A DNA stretch of 36,902 nucleotides, from NCBI GenBank assembly GCA_902622705.1, contig CACNQT010000003.1, positions 1-36,902 of the forward strand, given 5' to 3'. Below the pieces are notes generated by a model. That model did not search any database. It was given only the letters and a program-made list of their open reading frames with translations, and had not been told where the DNA came from. The DNA is from an uncultured Prochlorococcus sp. Lineage in GTDB: Bacteria; Cyanobacteriota; Cyanobacteriia; PCC-6307; Cyanobiaceae. Shown piece after piece: positions 7,341-14,289 of the stretch (positions are counted from its first letter, which is position 1; the number at the start of each line of letters is the position of its first letter). A program made the position numbers and the translations under genes.

Positions 7341-7698
7341 TTGTACATCAATGAAAATCTACTACTAATAATAAAATTTTTTCCGAATTAGATGTAAGCA
7401 AAAAATTTAATTAAATTTTTGGAAAAAAGTTTTGTTCATGCGCTAGGGTAAATTTTTATTATGGGTTATTAAATTTAAACTTTAATTATTTGTTTTGATC
7501 TAGCTGTGCAGAGGAAAAAATATTTAAATTAGTAGCAAAAACTTATTTAACTTTAATTTACCCTTTGCATTTTATATATTTTAAAATTCATTCGTTGATC
7601 TAATATCCGTATATATTTGTACCTCAAACCGTACATACTTCTTGGTCGGATGATGAGTGCGGCTAGTTAGAACTTTAATGCATAAACGAAAGTTTTAA
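7341..7698. other. Intergenic leader region of the 61-aa gene
   Basis: No gene is seen in these 358 bases. The region holds an inverted repeat at 7618-7635 (separate entry). Just before the next ATG there is a more GC-rich leader (7640-7690) with an AACTTT/AAAGTT pairing around TGCATAAACG. Confidence 0.4.
7618..7635. promoter_or_regulatory. Inverted repeat TGTAC-N8-GTACA, possible operator
   Basis: A perfect 5-bp dyad with an 8-base spacer (CTCAAACC) lies 64 bases before the 61-aa gene. Spacing and half-sites resemble CRP/NtcA-family sites. However, the NtcA core GTA-N8-TAC is not met, because GTA and TAC are 10 bases apart here. Regulator unknown. Confidence 0.35.
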
Positions 7699-7884
7699 AT
7701 GCCTTCAACACCGATCAAATCTTGTAATAAATATGTGTTGAGTTACAAAGATTCATTAAATAATACACATGAAGTGGGTTTCTATGCACGTGATGCATAC
7801 GATTGCTTAATGATTGCAAGAGAATTCAACTCTTACGTACATGATCATCCAGGTTCCGTGATCAGAATCCAACAAAAATTTTGA
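7699..7884 (+). CDS. Hypothetical protein, 61 aa
   Basis: ATG 7699 to TGA 7882. It is a small soluble protein with a beta-rich centre (KYVLSYKDSLNNTHEVGFYAR), then a helix (DAYDCLMIAREFNSYV) and a short strand (GSVIRIQQKF). This strand-helix-strand layout suggests a compact fold. It is followed after 11 bases by the 54-aa gene with a ribosome-binding-like GAGGTTATT between them, so the two probably form an operon. Family not recognised. Confidence 0.65.
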   Translation: MPSTPIKSCNKYVLSYKDSLNNTHEVGFYARDAYDCLMIAREFNSYVHDHPGSVIRIQQKF

Positions 7885-7895
7885 GGTTATTAATT

Positions 7896-8060
7896 ATGAA
7901 CTTAAAAAAATCACCATTCTCAATTCAAGATAAAACTACAAGAGATCTTGATAATGCGACAGATTACCCAACTCTTGCAGATTTAATGAGAGAACAAAAT
8001 ATCTCAAGTGATGATGCAAGGACAGTTCACCATAGAAGAGATTTAGACTCTATTGGTTAG
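7896..8060 (+). CDS. Hypothetical protein, 54 aa
   Basis: ATG 7896 to TAG 8058, second gene after the 61-aa gene. It is hydrophilic, with acidic and basic clusters (DKTTRDLDNATDYPTLADLM, DDARTVHHRRDLDSIG). The helix centred on TLADLMREQNISSDDAR could bind nucleic acid or a partner. No family recognised. Confidence 0.6.
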   Translation: MNLKKSPFSIQDKTTRDLDNATDYPTLADLMREQNISSDDARTVHHRRDLDSIG

Positions 8061-8126
8061 TTTACTAAGATAGCTAGTTACTAATCCTTAAAATTAAGGA
8101 TCATTATGAATTCGAACGCGTTTCAT

Positions 8127-8294
8127 TCATAAAATAATATTTTCTTCTTCAAGTTTTCTTTTAAGCTCTATAGGCATATAAGCAATATCCTTCTTTATTG
8201 CGTTTATGGCATCCATATACTTTTCAGGTTCAGCTAAAAGCTTTTTTATTAAATTGTATTGACTTTCAATTTCTTGAGAAGAAAATTTTCCCAT
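8127..8294 (-). CDS. Hypothetical helical protein, 55 aa
   Basis: ATG 8294 to TGA 8129-8127. Two amphipathic helices (EIESQYNLIKKLLAEPEKYM; MPIELKRKLEEENIIL) are joined by a short loop. Compact size and strong helical periodicity favour a real gene. Function unknown. Confidence 0.55.
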   Translation of the reverse strand: MGKFSSQEIESQYNLIKKLLAEPEKYMDAINAIKKDIAYMPIELKRKLEEENIIL

Positions 8295-8360
8295 AAAAAT
8301 AGCTACTATCCTTATATTTTATATCTTATATCAACTTACAATTACTTAAAAAATTAAATA

Positions 8361-8672
8361 TTAATTGGAGGTTGCTGCAATTTCTTTGTGGACGGAGAGA
8401 AATTCTTTATCTGTTAAAACTGGTGTAACCTCAATTTCTACTCCAAAATTATCGACCCAGATATTACTCCATTTCCAAATATTCTGATGGTTTGAAGATT
8501 CAACTATTGCCCAACCATTAGCTCCTTCAGGATTTACTACTCGATTAAGAACTTTAAACCCATCGAATTCATCACCTTCGCATCCTCCTTCCACAAAACC
8601 CGCAAAAGCTTCGACCCCTTGCATGTGACTTTCTTGATCTGGAAATTGCCAGTGTACGATGTAAGTTTGCAT
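8361..8672 (-). CDS. DUF3303-family protein, 103 aa
   Basis: This is a canonical-looking DUF3303 protein: start MQTYIVHWQFPD, central CEGDEFDGFKVLNRV and NGWAIVESS, Trp-rich segment (IWKWSNIW), then the closing strand EIEVTPVLTDKEF. Proteins of this family are small, soluble, and restricted mainly to cyanobacteria and some proteobacteria. No reaction is known. Paralogues are at 701-1039 and, broken, at 1185-1466. Confidence 0.8.
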   Translation of the reverse strand: MQTYIVHWQFPDQESHMQGVEAFAGFVEGGCEGDEFDGFKVLNRVVNPEGANGWAIVESSNHQNIWKWSNIWVDNFGVEIEVTPVLTDKEFLSVHKEIAATSN

Positions 8673-8798
8673 GAAAAAAATTATTTTTCTAATTATTAAT
8701 TATCGAATTTAAAAATTAAATAAAAAGTCTTTAAACACTAATTTAAAAATGCATAAGCCCTAAAGGAAAAATAAAAAAAAAAGACTCTTACGAGCCTA

Positions 8799-8809
8799 GG
8801 TGATGGGGA
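8799..8809 (+). repeat. Direct repeat GGTGATGGGGA, copy 1
   Basis: An 11-base motif identical to 8910-8920. Here it sits just upstream of the TATAAT box of the putative small RNA, embedded in a GACTCTTA-flanked segment. Confidence 0.6.
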
Positions 8810-8813
8810 CTCT

Positions 8814-8819
8814 TATAAT
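8814..8819 (+). promoter_or_regulatory. -10 box TATAAT of putative Yfr2-like RNA
   Basis: A perfect TATAAT lies 12 bases before the conserved GGAAACA element, placing transcription start near 8826. No good -35 is visible. The GGTGATGGGGAC segment lies between -27 and -18. Confidence 0.5.
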
Positions 8820-8825
8820 GACAAA

Positions 8826-8935
8826 TTAAACGGAAACAAACAACCCCATAAATAGGTAATTTTTATAACTTAAAAACACCATATGTAGTGCTGGATTTTT
8901 AAGAAGCTGGGTGATGGGGATTATCCTGCTTTTTA
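8826..8935 (+). ncRNA. Putative Yfr2-type small RNA (Cyano-2 family)
   Basis: The 5' part reads ATTAAACGGAAACAAACAAC. Its GGAAACA core (8832-8838), unpaired near the 5' end, is the hallmark of the Yfr2 family of abundant cyanobacterial RNAs. It is preceded by TATAAT at the right distance. CCCCAT (8844-8849) can pair with ATGGGG (8914-8919). The 3' end has a weak hairpin AGC-x-GG / CC-x-GCT (8905-8930) followed by TTTTT, a plausible terminator. No open frame covers the region. Family assignment rests on my memory of the motif, not a search. Confidence 0.5.
8905..8934 (+). terminator. Weak intrinsic terminator of the putative small RNA
   Basis: AGC-T-GG (8905-8910) pairs with CC-T-GCT (8925-8930), and five T residues follow. 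The loop is large and contains the second GGTGATGGGGA copy (8910-8920). Confidence 0.4.
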
Positions 8936-8945
8936 ATAATTAAAA

Positions 8946-9266
8946 ATTAACCTTCATCAATAAAGATAGATCTAGGACAAAAGCATTTGAAGCTTTTAGA
9001 GATACTTCAAGAGCTCTCTCATAATTAAAATGATTTTGATCTCTTCTGTTTTAATAAAAATTAAGTAAACCAAGAATGAAAAGCTAAAGGGCTGCAACTA
9101 ACAAGGAATGAAGAAAAGAATATAAAAACTAATTGATTAAGGTTGGGAAAAACTTATAGATTCAAAAGGTTTTTAAATAAGAGTGTGGATTGGTTATTTT
9201 ACCTAAAGTTTGACACTTTAAAGAAATAATTGCATTTTAAGTTTTAAAGCGAAGGATAGATAAATC
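8946..9266. other. Intergenic stretch, no supported gene
   Basis: On the minus strand, a frame reading YERALEVSLKASNAFVLDLS lies at about 8950-9055 but has no start codon. It could be a fragment of a lost gene. Nothing else supported. Confidence 0.35.
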
Positions 9267-9435
9267 ATGAAAAAATAAATTTATTCAAACATTTAAGGAT
9301 ACTGATTCTTTGGAAAGTTTTTTTGAATGCATAACTTCTTACAGTATCAAGAGTGAAGGAGTGGATTGCAATACAGCTTGTTATTTAAAACATTTAGAAC
9401 CAAACTATACTGATTATCCTTTAAAATTTTCATAA
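9267..9435 (+). pseudogene. Small Cys-containing protein gene with a frameshift in an A-run
   Basis: A good ribosome binding site (GAAGGA, 9251-9256) precedes ATG 9267. However, the frame stops after three codons (ATG AAA AAA TAA). Removing one A from the six-A run at 9270-9275 gives MKNKFIQTFKDTDSLESFFE, continuing through CITSYSIKSEGVDCNTACY to TAA at 9433, 55 residues. Segments of this kind (TDSLE-x-FFEC and paired Cys) occur, as far as I recall, in short picocyanobacterial proteins. Either a pseudogene, a sequencing error, or slippage at the A-run. Confidence 0.5.
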
Positions 9436-9466
9436 AATTGTAGCTAATCGATTATTATTAGATTTT

Positions 9467-9580
9467 ATGATATTTCCTCCTCCTCAAGTCGTTTTTGGTC
9501 TGTTGTTTTTATCTATAGCTGTAGTTTTGATCTGGGATATTAGATACAACCCTTTTGGAGAAGACGAAGACGGAATTTAA
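9467..9580 (+). CDS. Small single-span membrane protein, 37 aa
   Basis: ATG 9467 to TAA 9578. Residues 2-22 start with three prolines and form one transmembrane helix (VVFGLLFLSIAVVLIWDI). The tail is acidic (FGEDEDGI). Layout is like small photosynthetic-membrane subunits, but no family is recognised. Confidence 0.6.
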   Translation: MIFPPPQVVFGLLFLSIAVVLIWDIRYNPFGEDEDGI

Positions 9581-9583
9581 TCT

Positions 9584-9700
9584 TCAACTAGGAAGCTGAT
9601 TTGAAGGTGGAGCGTGAAATCGCCGTCTCTTTCTTGTGAATCTTTTGTAAGCGATTAAAGACCCTAAAAATAATAATGTAATAGCTATTGAATTAATCAT
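9584..9700 (-). CDS. Small membrane-anchored basic protein, 38 aa
   Basis: ATG 9700 to TGA 9586-9584, convergent with the 37-aa gene, four bases between stops. A short N-terminal helix (IAITLLFLGSLIAY) is followed by an arginine-rich stretch (KRFTRKRRRFH) and Pro/Ser tail. Function unknown. Confidence 0.5.
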   Translation of the reverse strand: MINSIAITLLFLGSLIAYKRFTRKRRRFHAPPSNQLPS

Positions 9701-9882
9701 ATCAAGTAGTTTTGTATATATAAAAACAAATATGTTCTAAATATCAATGATTAAAGTTATTTTTTCAAAAAGTGACTAAATAATTGACTAACTTTTAATA
9801 TTTAGCTTTACATTAGGTAACCAAAACAACCAAAAGAAAATGCTTATCTGACCAAAAGCAATTTCTATGCCATAAGAATAAA

Positions 9883-9987
9883 TCACTTTTTCTTATTTCT
9901 CATTTGATATTGCAGAACAGCTTTTAGGTGTTTTACTTCTTTTTCTAAAGTCTCAATTCTTTTTTCGAGGTCTTCATTAGTTGCCAT
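9883..9987 (-). CDS. Small coiled-coil protein, 34 aa
   Basis: ATG 9987 to TGA 9885-9883. The whole protein is one charged heptad-repeat helix (LEKRIETLEKEVKHLKAVL) with a basic C-terminus (MRNKKK). This is typical of short dimeric coiled coils. Real coding is likely from the regular heptads; the role is unknown. Confidence 0.55.
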   Translation of the reverse strand: MATNEDLEKRIETLEKEVKHLKAVLQYQMRNKKK

Positions 9988-10132
9988 ATTTTTGGGAGAT
10001 AAATTCCTTGATATTTATAGTATTAAAAAAGTGACTTATTACCCATGGCAAAAATCAAATAAGTATTTGAGCCTATTGATGGTCATATTTTCTCTAGATA
10101 AATTGTGCAGAGTATAAATTTAGGATGAATTT

Positions 10133-10276
10133 ATGAGTGGGGATTATGAGACATTAGAAATCAATCAACCTAAAATTACATATTTTCATAAAAGATCAGA
10201 AAATAATACAGCATGGTTAGATGAATTAATCAACCAAATTGAAGATATGAAAAACAATATCTCCAAATCTAATTAA
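10133..10276 (+). CDS. Micro-operon gene 1, hypothetical, 47 aa
   Basis: ATG 10133, preceded by TAGGA (10121-10125), to TAA 10274-10276. The product is soluble and acidic with a C-terminal helix (TAWLDELINQIEDMKNNI). The last base of its stop is the first base of the next ATG. It heads five short genes that run to 11101 with overlaps or gaps of at most two bases. Family unknown. Confidence 0.6.
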   Translation: MSGDYETLEINQPKITYFHKRSENNTAWLDELINQIEDMKNNISKSN

Positions 10277-10392
10277 TGACAGAGAAAGAGTTGAAAGAAT
10301 TAGAAAAATTTGCAAAAGAAAATAGTTACAATAAAGAGCTAAAAGATATATATATAAGGGAAATTATTGATAGAAATAAAGAATACGAATGA
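10276..10392 (+). CDS. Micro-operon gene 2, helical, 38 aa
   Basis: ATG 10276 overlaps the previous TAA by one base. The TGA (10390-10392) overlaps the next ATG as ATGA. It is a highly charged single helix (KELKELEKFAKEN; KDIYIREIIDRNKEYE). The double overlap supports translation of all three frames. Function unknown. Confidence 0.6.
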   Translation: MTEKELKELEKFAKENSYNKELKDIYIREIIDRNKEYE

Positions 10393-10619
10393 GATCAAAT
10401 TTTCGACCAAACATTCGACTAGCTACAAACTTTCTTTTAGTTGTTGGTAGTTTTGCAATTACTTTAAAGATTACTCCAATAGCGGAGTTATATCAGGAAA
10501 AGAATTTATGTATTAAATATTTAGAACATCAATTAAATCGAGACAAACTTATCAAAAGACTAAAAATAGTTAAACAAGCAAATCCATCCAGTGTTTGTGA
10601 TTCTGTCCTTAAAAGTTAA
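10389..10619 (+). CDS. Micro-operon gene 3, signal-anchored protein, 76 aa
   Basis: ATG 10389 overlaps the previous gene by four bases. The basic N-terminus (MRSNFRPNIR) and hydrophobic segment (ATNFLLVVGSFAITL) form a signal anchor or signal peptide. A soluble helical domain with two cysteines follows (NLCIKYLEHQLNRDKLIKRL; SSVCDSVLKS). It is probably exported or membrane-tethered with its domain in the periplasm, where the two Cys could pair. Family not recognised. Confidence 0.7.
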   Translation: MRSNFRPNIRLATNFLLVVGSFAITLKITPIAELYQEKNLCIKYLEHQLNRDKLIKRLKIVKQANPSSVCDSVLKS

Positions 10620-10621
10620 AA

Positions 10622-10840
10622 ATGCGTATTATAAGAAATTTTTTATTTTTTATTTTTTTATTTTTCTTATCTCTAAATTTCAATAATTATTCTCTTGCAC
10701 ATATGAAGGGTACATTTATTTCTAAAGATGAAGCTGAAAAAAGATCTTTAGAACTTGGTTGCGAAGGAATACATAAGAATCACGATAAATGGATGCCATG
10801 CAAAAACGAAAAAGAATTACATATTTACTTAAGGAAATAA
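10622..10840 (+). CDS. Micro-operon gene 4, exported DUF3721-family protein, 72 aa
   Basis: ATG 10622, two bases after the previous stop. A strong signal peptide covers residues 1-26 (IIRNFLFFIFLFFLSLNF ... SLAH). The mature part is the DUF3721 domain: MKGTFISKDEAEKRSLELGC, then EGIHKNHDKWMPC, with conserved Cys, His and the W-M-P-C ending. The domain is cyanobacterial and small, and the His/Cys arrangement suggests metal or redox binding, which is inference. It overlaps nothing but directly precedes the PepSY-type membrane gene. Confidence 0.8.
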   Translation: MRIIRNFLFFIFLFFLSLNFNNYSLAHMKGTFISKDEAEKRSLELGCEGIHKNHDKWMPCKNEKELHIYLRK

Positions 10841-11101
10841 ATGGAAAGATTAAAAACCAATAAAAGAAAAATTCACAGAAAAATAACCGCAATTGCAGCA
10901 ATACCCTTACTAATTACTATTTTATCTGGGACTGTTTATAGTGTTCTGCAACCATTAGGAGTAGATGCTTTTTGGTTAATAAAATGGCATACGGGTAATT
11001 TTGGCATTATTAATTTGCAACCTTTTTACTCGATATTTCTCGGTATAGTTTCAATAATCTCAATAATATCTGGCTTTAAACTATTAAAAGAAAATCCTTA
11101 G
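10841..11101 (+). CDS. Micro-operon gene 5, PepSY-associated membrane protein, 86 aa
   Basis: ATG 10841 is the base after the previous stop. Residues 12-35 (HRKITAIAAIPLLITILSGT) match the N-terminal helix of PepSY-associated transmembrane proteins, where a His next to the first helix and a Leu-Ser/Thr-Gly-Thr turn are typical. The segment WLIKWHTGNFG carries a second His, and a second helix follows (FYSIFLGIVSIISIISGFKLL). In ferric-reductase-like PepSY proteins such His residues bind haem; that is only a possibility here. Works probably with the DUF3721 protein. Confidence 0.75.
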   Translation: MERLKTNKRKIHRKITAIAAIPLLITILSGTVYSVLQPLGVDAFWLIKWHTGNFGIINLQPFYSIFLGIVSIISIISGFKLLKENP

Positions 11102-11129
11102 ATACATTATAAGCCAGGCCAAAATCTAA

Positions 11130-11330
11130 CTAATTAATACTATTTGCTCCGCCACTTACTAAGAAAATTATCGCTCCTAGTGCCATTGTTGCTACACCCA
11201 TATAAGGGTATTTCTTAATTCTTGATTTAGTAATTGGAAGCCATGAAAGGTATCTATCAGATTTATTCAATTCAACTTTTTTTTGTCTAGGTGACAATCC
11301 TAATTCTTCTCTTCTTTTAGCTTCACCCAT
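11130..11330 (-). CDS. DUF2839-like protein, 66 aa
   Basis: The start MGEAKRREELGLSPRQKK is the conserved N-terminus of cyanobacterial DUF2839 proteins. A linker and one C-terminal transmembrane helix follow (MGVATMALGAIIFLVSGG). It is a paralogue of the gene at 13531-13743. Function unknown; the N-terminal Gly-Glu-Ala-Lys-Arg-Arg would face the cytosol. Convergent with the micro-operon (28-base gap). Confidence 0.8.
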   Translation of the reverse strand: MGEAKRREELGLSPRQKKVELNKSDRYLSWLPITKSRIKKYPYMGVATMALGAIIFLVSGGANSIN

Positions 11331-11434
11331 AATCTTAAATTTATCTATATAACAATATTAAAAATTATGTTCTACACTCGTGAGTTAATTTTATTTAAAA
11401 ATAGTTATTTGTATAAGGATAAATTATTAAAAAT

Positions 11435-11581
11435 TTATTTGGCCTTCTTTAAATATAGATTCTTTGTATTTGCCTGATCAGATGTAAATAACAAAATCAA
11501 TATAGTTCCAACTAAAAATGAAAAAATCATTGTTAAACCAACAACTTCAACCATCTCACTTGGTAAATAATTTAGAAACAT
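11435..11581 (-). CDS. Small membrane protein, 48 aa
   Basis: ATG 11581 to TAA 11437-11435. The N-terminus is short and acidic, followed by one transmembrane helix (VGLTMIFSFLVGTILILLF). The tail is basic (NTKNLYLKKAK). Unrecognised family. Confidence 0.55.
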   Translation of the reverse strand: MFLNYLPSEMVEVVGLTMIFSFLVGTILILLFTSDQANTKNLYLKKAK

Positions 11582-11735
11582 AATGAATAGCTCTCTTACT
11601 TTAAACTTAGCAATTGTATTTTTGATGTAAAGTAAGTATTCTCCCTTAAATTTCTAAAAGAAATTTGTGAGAATTTATGATCTTTATTTAATTCTATTTT
11701 TGCGATAAATCTTGTCTTAGTCCGTCACTATTTTC

Positions 11736-12029
11736 TTACTTAGCTATTCCTATTTTCTTAAGCAATTTCAGATAAGGCAAGGCCCAATTACCGAAGGTAA
11801 AAGAGATTGTCGTATTTTTTGTAGTTGGCAATAATGTTTTAGATCGTATAGAGGCTAATTTAGAGAATTTATTTATAGTTTCTGATTCTAGATTATCCAT
11901 ATACAATTTCTTTTGAATGCCTCGTTTTTTTTTCTGTGGTAAAAAATTTTCAATAAACCATAAAACTTGATCTAAATTTGATTTATTGGGAAAGCTTTTA
12001 AATTGTTTATATTTCTTTTTAAACAACAT
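11736..12029 (-). CDS. Hypothetical basic protein, 97 aa
   Basis: ATG 12029, stop 11736. Strongly basic, with Lys-rich clusters (MLFKKKYKQFKSF; LPQKKKRGIQKKL), a middle of Ser/Thr, and a hydrophobic end (TISFTFGNWALPYLKLLKKIG). No membrane segment. High charge could suit nucleic acid binding, but there is no motif. The Trp and Pro content supports coding. Confidence 0.6.
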   Translation of the reverse strand: MLFKKKYKQFKSFPNKSNLDQVLWFIENFLPQKKKRGIQKKLYMDNLESETINKFSKLASIRSKTLLPTTKNTTISFTFGNWALPYLKLLKKIGIAK

Positions 12030-12167
12030 TATTCACCTCTTAATTCCTAAATTAAATTTGCCATTTATATACTTGAACGCAATAGTAAAAACATCAAACT
12101 TATGTTCTTTTAATAATCGATAATCGGAAAATAAATTAATAATTACATTGTTTTTATAAAAATAAAA

Positions 12168-12193
12168 AAAGAGAGGTATTAATCCCTCTCTTT
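12168..12193 (-). terminator. Intrinsic terminator downstream of the 56-aa gene
   Basis: A perfect 9-bp stem AAAGAGAGG/CCTCTCTTT with an 8-base loop. The A-rich bases before 12168 become a U-rich tail on the minus strand. It lies 24 bases after the minus-strand stop at 12217. Confidence 0.8.
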
Positions 12194-12216
12194 ATTGATC
12201 AGTTACAAATAAGAAT

Positions 12217-12387
12217 TTAATTTTTTGAGTCTTTCAAATTCATTTCTTTTTGTGTTTTCTTGATTCTTTCTTCAAAGACGGATCTTTTGTATGGAGTGAC
12301 TTCTCCATTTTTTGTTGCCAAAAGTTTGGCATCATAAAGCCTATTGGCTCTCTTGATTTTTTCTCTTATTTGTAAGAGGTTATTCAT
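12217..12387 (-). CDS. Hypothetical basic helical protein, 56 aa
   Basis: ATG 12387 to TAA 12219-12217, followed by a clear terminator that supports real transcription. The protein is basic and helical (LLQIREKIKRANRLYDAKLL, then YKRSVFEERIKKTQKEMN) with no cysteine or membrane segment. Family not recognised. Confidence 0.65.
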   Translation of the reverse strand: MNNLLQIREKIKRANRLYDAKLLATKNGEVTPYKRSVFEERIKKTQKEMNLKDSKN

Positions 12388-12573
12388 GGTCTTTTGCAGT
12401 TAATGAGAATCCCGTTCCCTACTCTCATATCATGCGTCCAGAGATATAAACTTGGATGAACGTAGATGAACAATAACATCTACAAAAAAATTCCGCGAGA
12501 GTAATTTTACTATTTTTTCTCAAAAAATAATAATTGAATGAATAGGATAAATAAGCTTTTAATATTACATAAA

Positions 12574-12849
12574 TTATGATAAGGAAATTGTTTGGGACCC
12601 ATCATTATTATCCTGAATCACTATTTTTTTATTGGGAAACATATCTGATAATATTCTTTTCAAATTAGAATTTCTTGTCGGTGTAATATTACACATATCT
12701 TGTGAATTAATTTTCCAATTTTTATCTACAAATAGTTCTTTATCTTCACTTTTTTTAGTCTCTAATGATGTCTTATTTATAATCTTAAGTAAGAGTTCTG
12801 AATCATAATCTTTAAATTCTTCAGGGCTCTCTTTGAAATTGTCAATCAT
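12574..12849 (-). CDS. Hypothetical acidic protein, 91 aa
   Basis: ATG 12849 to 12574. Acidic N-terminal half with helices (DYDSELLLKIINKTSLETKK), then a segment ending LKRILSDMFPNKKIVIQDNN and DGSQTISLS. The last 20 residues look like two short strands. No recognised family. It is isolated, with about 180-220 bases free on both sides. Confidence 0.6.
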   Translation of the reverse strand: MIDNFKESPEEFKDYDSELLLKIINKTSLETKKSEDKELFVDKNWKINSQDMCNITPTRNSNLKRILSDMFPNKKIVIQDNNDGSQTISLS

Positions 12850-13074
12850 TATTTAGAAATCTAATGTTTCTAAATCTTGCATGAGAAATTTTAAGAATAC
12901 AAGGTATTAATTACCTAAAAATTTCTTTCAAAGTAAAAAATTCGTATGAAATTAAAATATTTTTCTTTAGAAAATTTAATTTTAAAATAGCTAGAGAATC
13001 ATATTTAAAAAGATGAATTAATCATTTACACAATTTATTTACTTGTTAAGTTGCAATTAAGAGATTCAGGGAAA

Positions 13075-13206
13075 ATGCCAAGAGTAATTAACAAAAAAAT
13101 TAGACTTTTAAGATGGTTAAATTCAGGCATGATATTACCATTTATCTTTATGGCTGCGTCCTCATCTATAATTCTTTATTGTGTTTTATTTATCCTAATT
13201 AAATAG
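13075..13206 (+). CDS. Small membrane protein, 43 aa
   Basis: ATG 13075 to TAG 13204, with AGGGA (13068-13072) as a close ribosome binding site. The basic start (MPRVINKKIRLLRW) is followed by a long hydrophobic region (MILPFIFMAASSSIILYCVLF). Convergent with the 44-aa gene nine bases away. Family unknown. Confidence 0.55.
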   Translation: MPRVINKKIRLLRWLNSGMILPFIFMAASSSIILYCVLFILIK

Positions 13207-13215
13207 CTTTCTAAT

Positions 13216-13350
13216 TTAAGCAGCTAAGTTCTCCTCTGATTTAGCCATAATAATTGCAGCTTTTTTTAATAAACTAACTACTTCTTTTCTTCCAACTGCA
13301 TTATCAGCTTGACGCATTATTTCAGCATATTTTTTATTTATTTTTTTCAT
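13216..13350 (-). CDS. Small basic protein, paralogue of the gene at 30890, 44 aa
   Basis: ATG 13350 to TAA 13218-13216. The core KKYAEIMRQADNAVGRKEVV aligns without gaps to KKYADLIVQANNSTGRKEAL in the 45-aa gene at 30890-31027, and SLLKKA to SLIKQA. Two diverged copies both kept open is strong evidence that this short family is real. The sequence is a basic helix-turn-helix-sized protein. Function unknown; nucleic acid or protein binding is possible. Confidence 0.7.
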   Translation of the reverse strand: MKKINKKYAEIMRQADNAVGRKEVVSLLKKAAIIMAKSEENLAA

Positions 13351-13530
13351 AAATTGTTTTAATTTATTTTAAAATTACAACAAGATATGATGGTGTCAAT
13401 CGTAAATAATTCTCATATATTATTTCTTTGATTATTTTTGCACAATAAAAATTACTCATTTATTATCCTTCAAGTTTTTTTAATTGATGATGCAAAAAAT
13501 CAAAACTATCAAAATTAATAATCCTTTTCA

Positions 13531-13743
13531 TTAAGCAATATTAAAGGATTTGAAAACATAAAATAAACCTCCGATTAGGATCAATATTGCTGCTCCATAA
13601 AAAAGAAAAGGGATAATTGGATATTTATATAATGTAGACCTAACTTTTTGTTGTATGGCTTTTTTATCAAGTTGCGGTAACTTTATATTTTCAGTTTTTT
13701 CCCTAGGCGGAATACCTAAATTTCTTCTTCTCTTTGCCTCTCC
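13531..13743 (-). CDS. DUF2839-like protein, 70 aa
   Basis: I choose the ATG at 13743, which gives the family start MGEAKRRRNLGIPPREK, over ATG 13773, which would add ten untypical residues and overlap the upstream gene. A linker and one C-terminal transmembrane helix follow (FLFYGAAILILIGGLFYVF). Paralogue of 11130-11330. It begins five bases after the 76-aa gene, so both are probably one operon. Confidence 0.8.
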   Translation of the reverse strand, partial: GEAKRRRNLGIPPREKTENIKLPQLDKKAIQQKVRSTLYKYPIIPFLFYGAAILILIGGLFYVFKSFNIA

Positions 13744-13748
13744 CATAA

Positions 13749-13979
13749 TTAATAACGAGGAATTCCCATACATTTTAAATAATTGTTATCAGCTAAATCT
13801 AAAATTTGATTCCATTCTTCATGAGATGTTTCCAAATTATTTTTAAAATCTTTTTCAAATTTAAGAATACATCTTTTTTCTATATTTTCTGGAGAATTAT
13901 AATTTCTTAAAAAAGTAACACTCAAATACGATAATGATGAAAAAACTATAATTAATTTAGCAATTCTAAAATTATTCAT
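13749..13979 (-). CDS. Hypothetical signal-anchored protein, 76 aa
   Basis: ATG 13979 to 13749. An N-terminal hydrophobic segment (RIAKLIIVFSSLSYLSVTF) acts as signal anchor. A soluble segment follows with two Cys (KRCILKFEKDFKNNLETSHE; NNYLKCMGIPRY). It sits upstream of a DUF2839 gene. This layout resembles the anchored two-Cys protein in the micro-operon at 10389. Family not recognised. Confidence 0.65.
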   Translation of the reverse strand: MNNFRIAKLIIVFSSLSYLSVTFLRNYNSPENIEKRCILKFEKDFKNNLETSHEEWNQILDLADNNYLKCMGIPRY

Positions 13980-14061
13980 ACCTTAGATGATTTTGCCTAA
14001 TAAATAAATAAGGTACTTGTTGGTTTTATAATTAATTTTATCTATTAAAAATAATTATCAA

Positions 14062-14259
14062 ATGATAAATTCGGTGAATTTTAACCATTTGCCTATTCAG
14101 GATTTGGTCGTTTCAGGATTAATAATCTTAATAATGTCTACGATTATTGCCAATATTTATGACCCATTATTAGGAATAACTTATGCATTTGGGAATATAC
14201 TTACTCTTACTTTTTTGAGCTGGTTATACAAAGAGACTTGGAGTGATCCAAGGAAATAA
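14062..14259 (+). CDS. Small two-span membrane protein, 65 aa
   Basis: ATG 14062 to TAA 14257. Two hydrophobic helices (LVVSGLIILIMSTIIANIY; LLGITYAFGNILTLTFLSWLY) are joined by a Asp-Pro turn, with a polar end (KETWSDPRK). Typical of small unassigned cyanobacterial membrane proteins. Confidence 0.6.
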   Translation: MINSVNFNHLPIQDLVVSGLIILIMSTIIANIYDPLLGITYAFGNILTLTFLSWLYKETWSDPRK

Positions 14260-14289
14260 ATCTAATTAAGACAAAAGATAAAAAAACAA

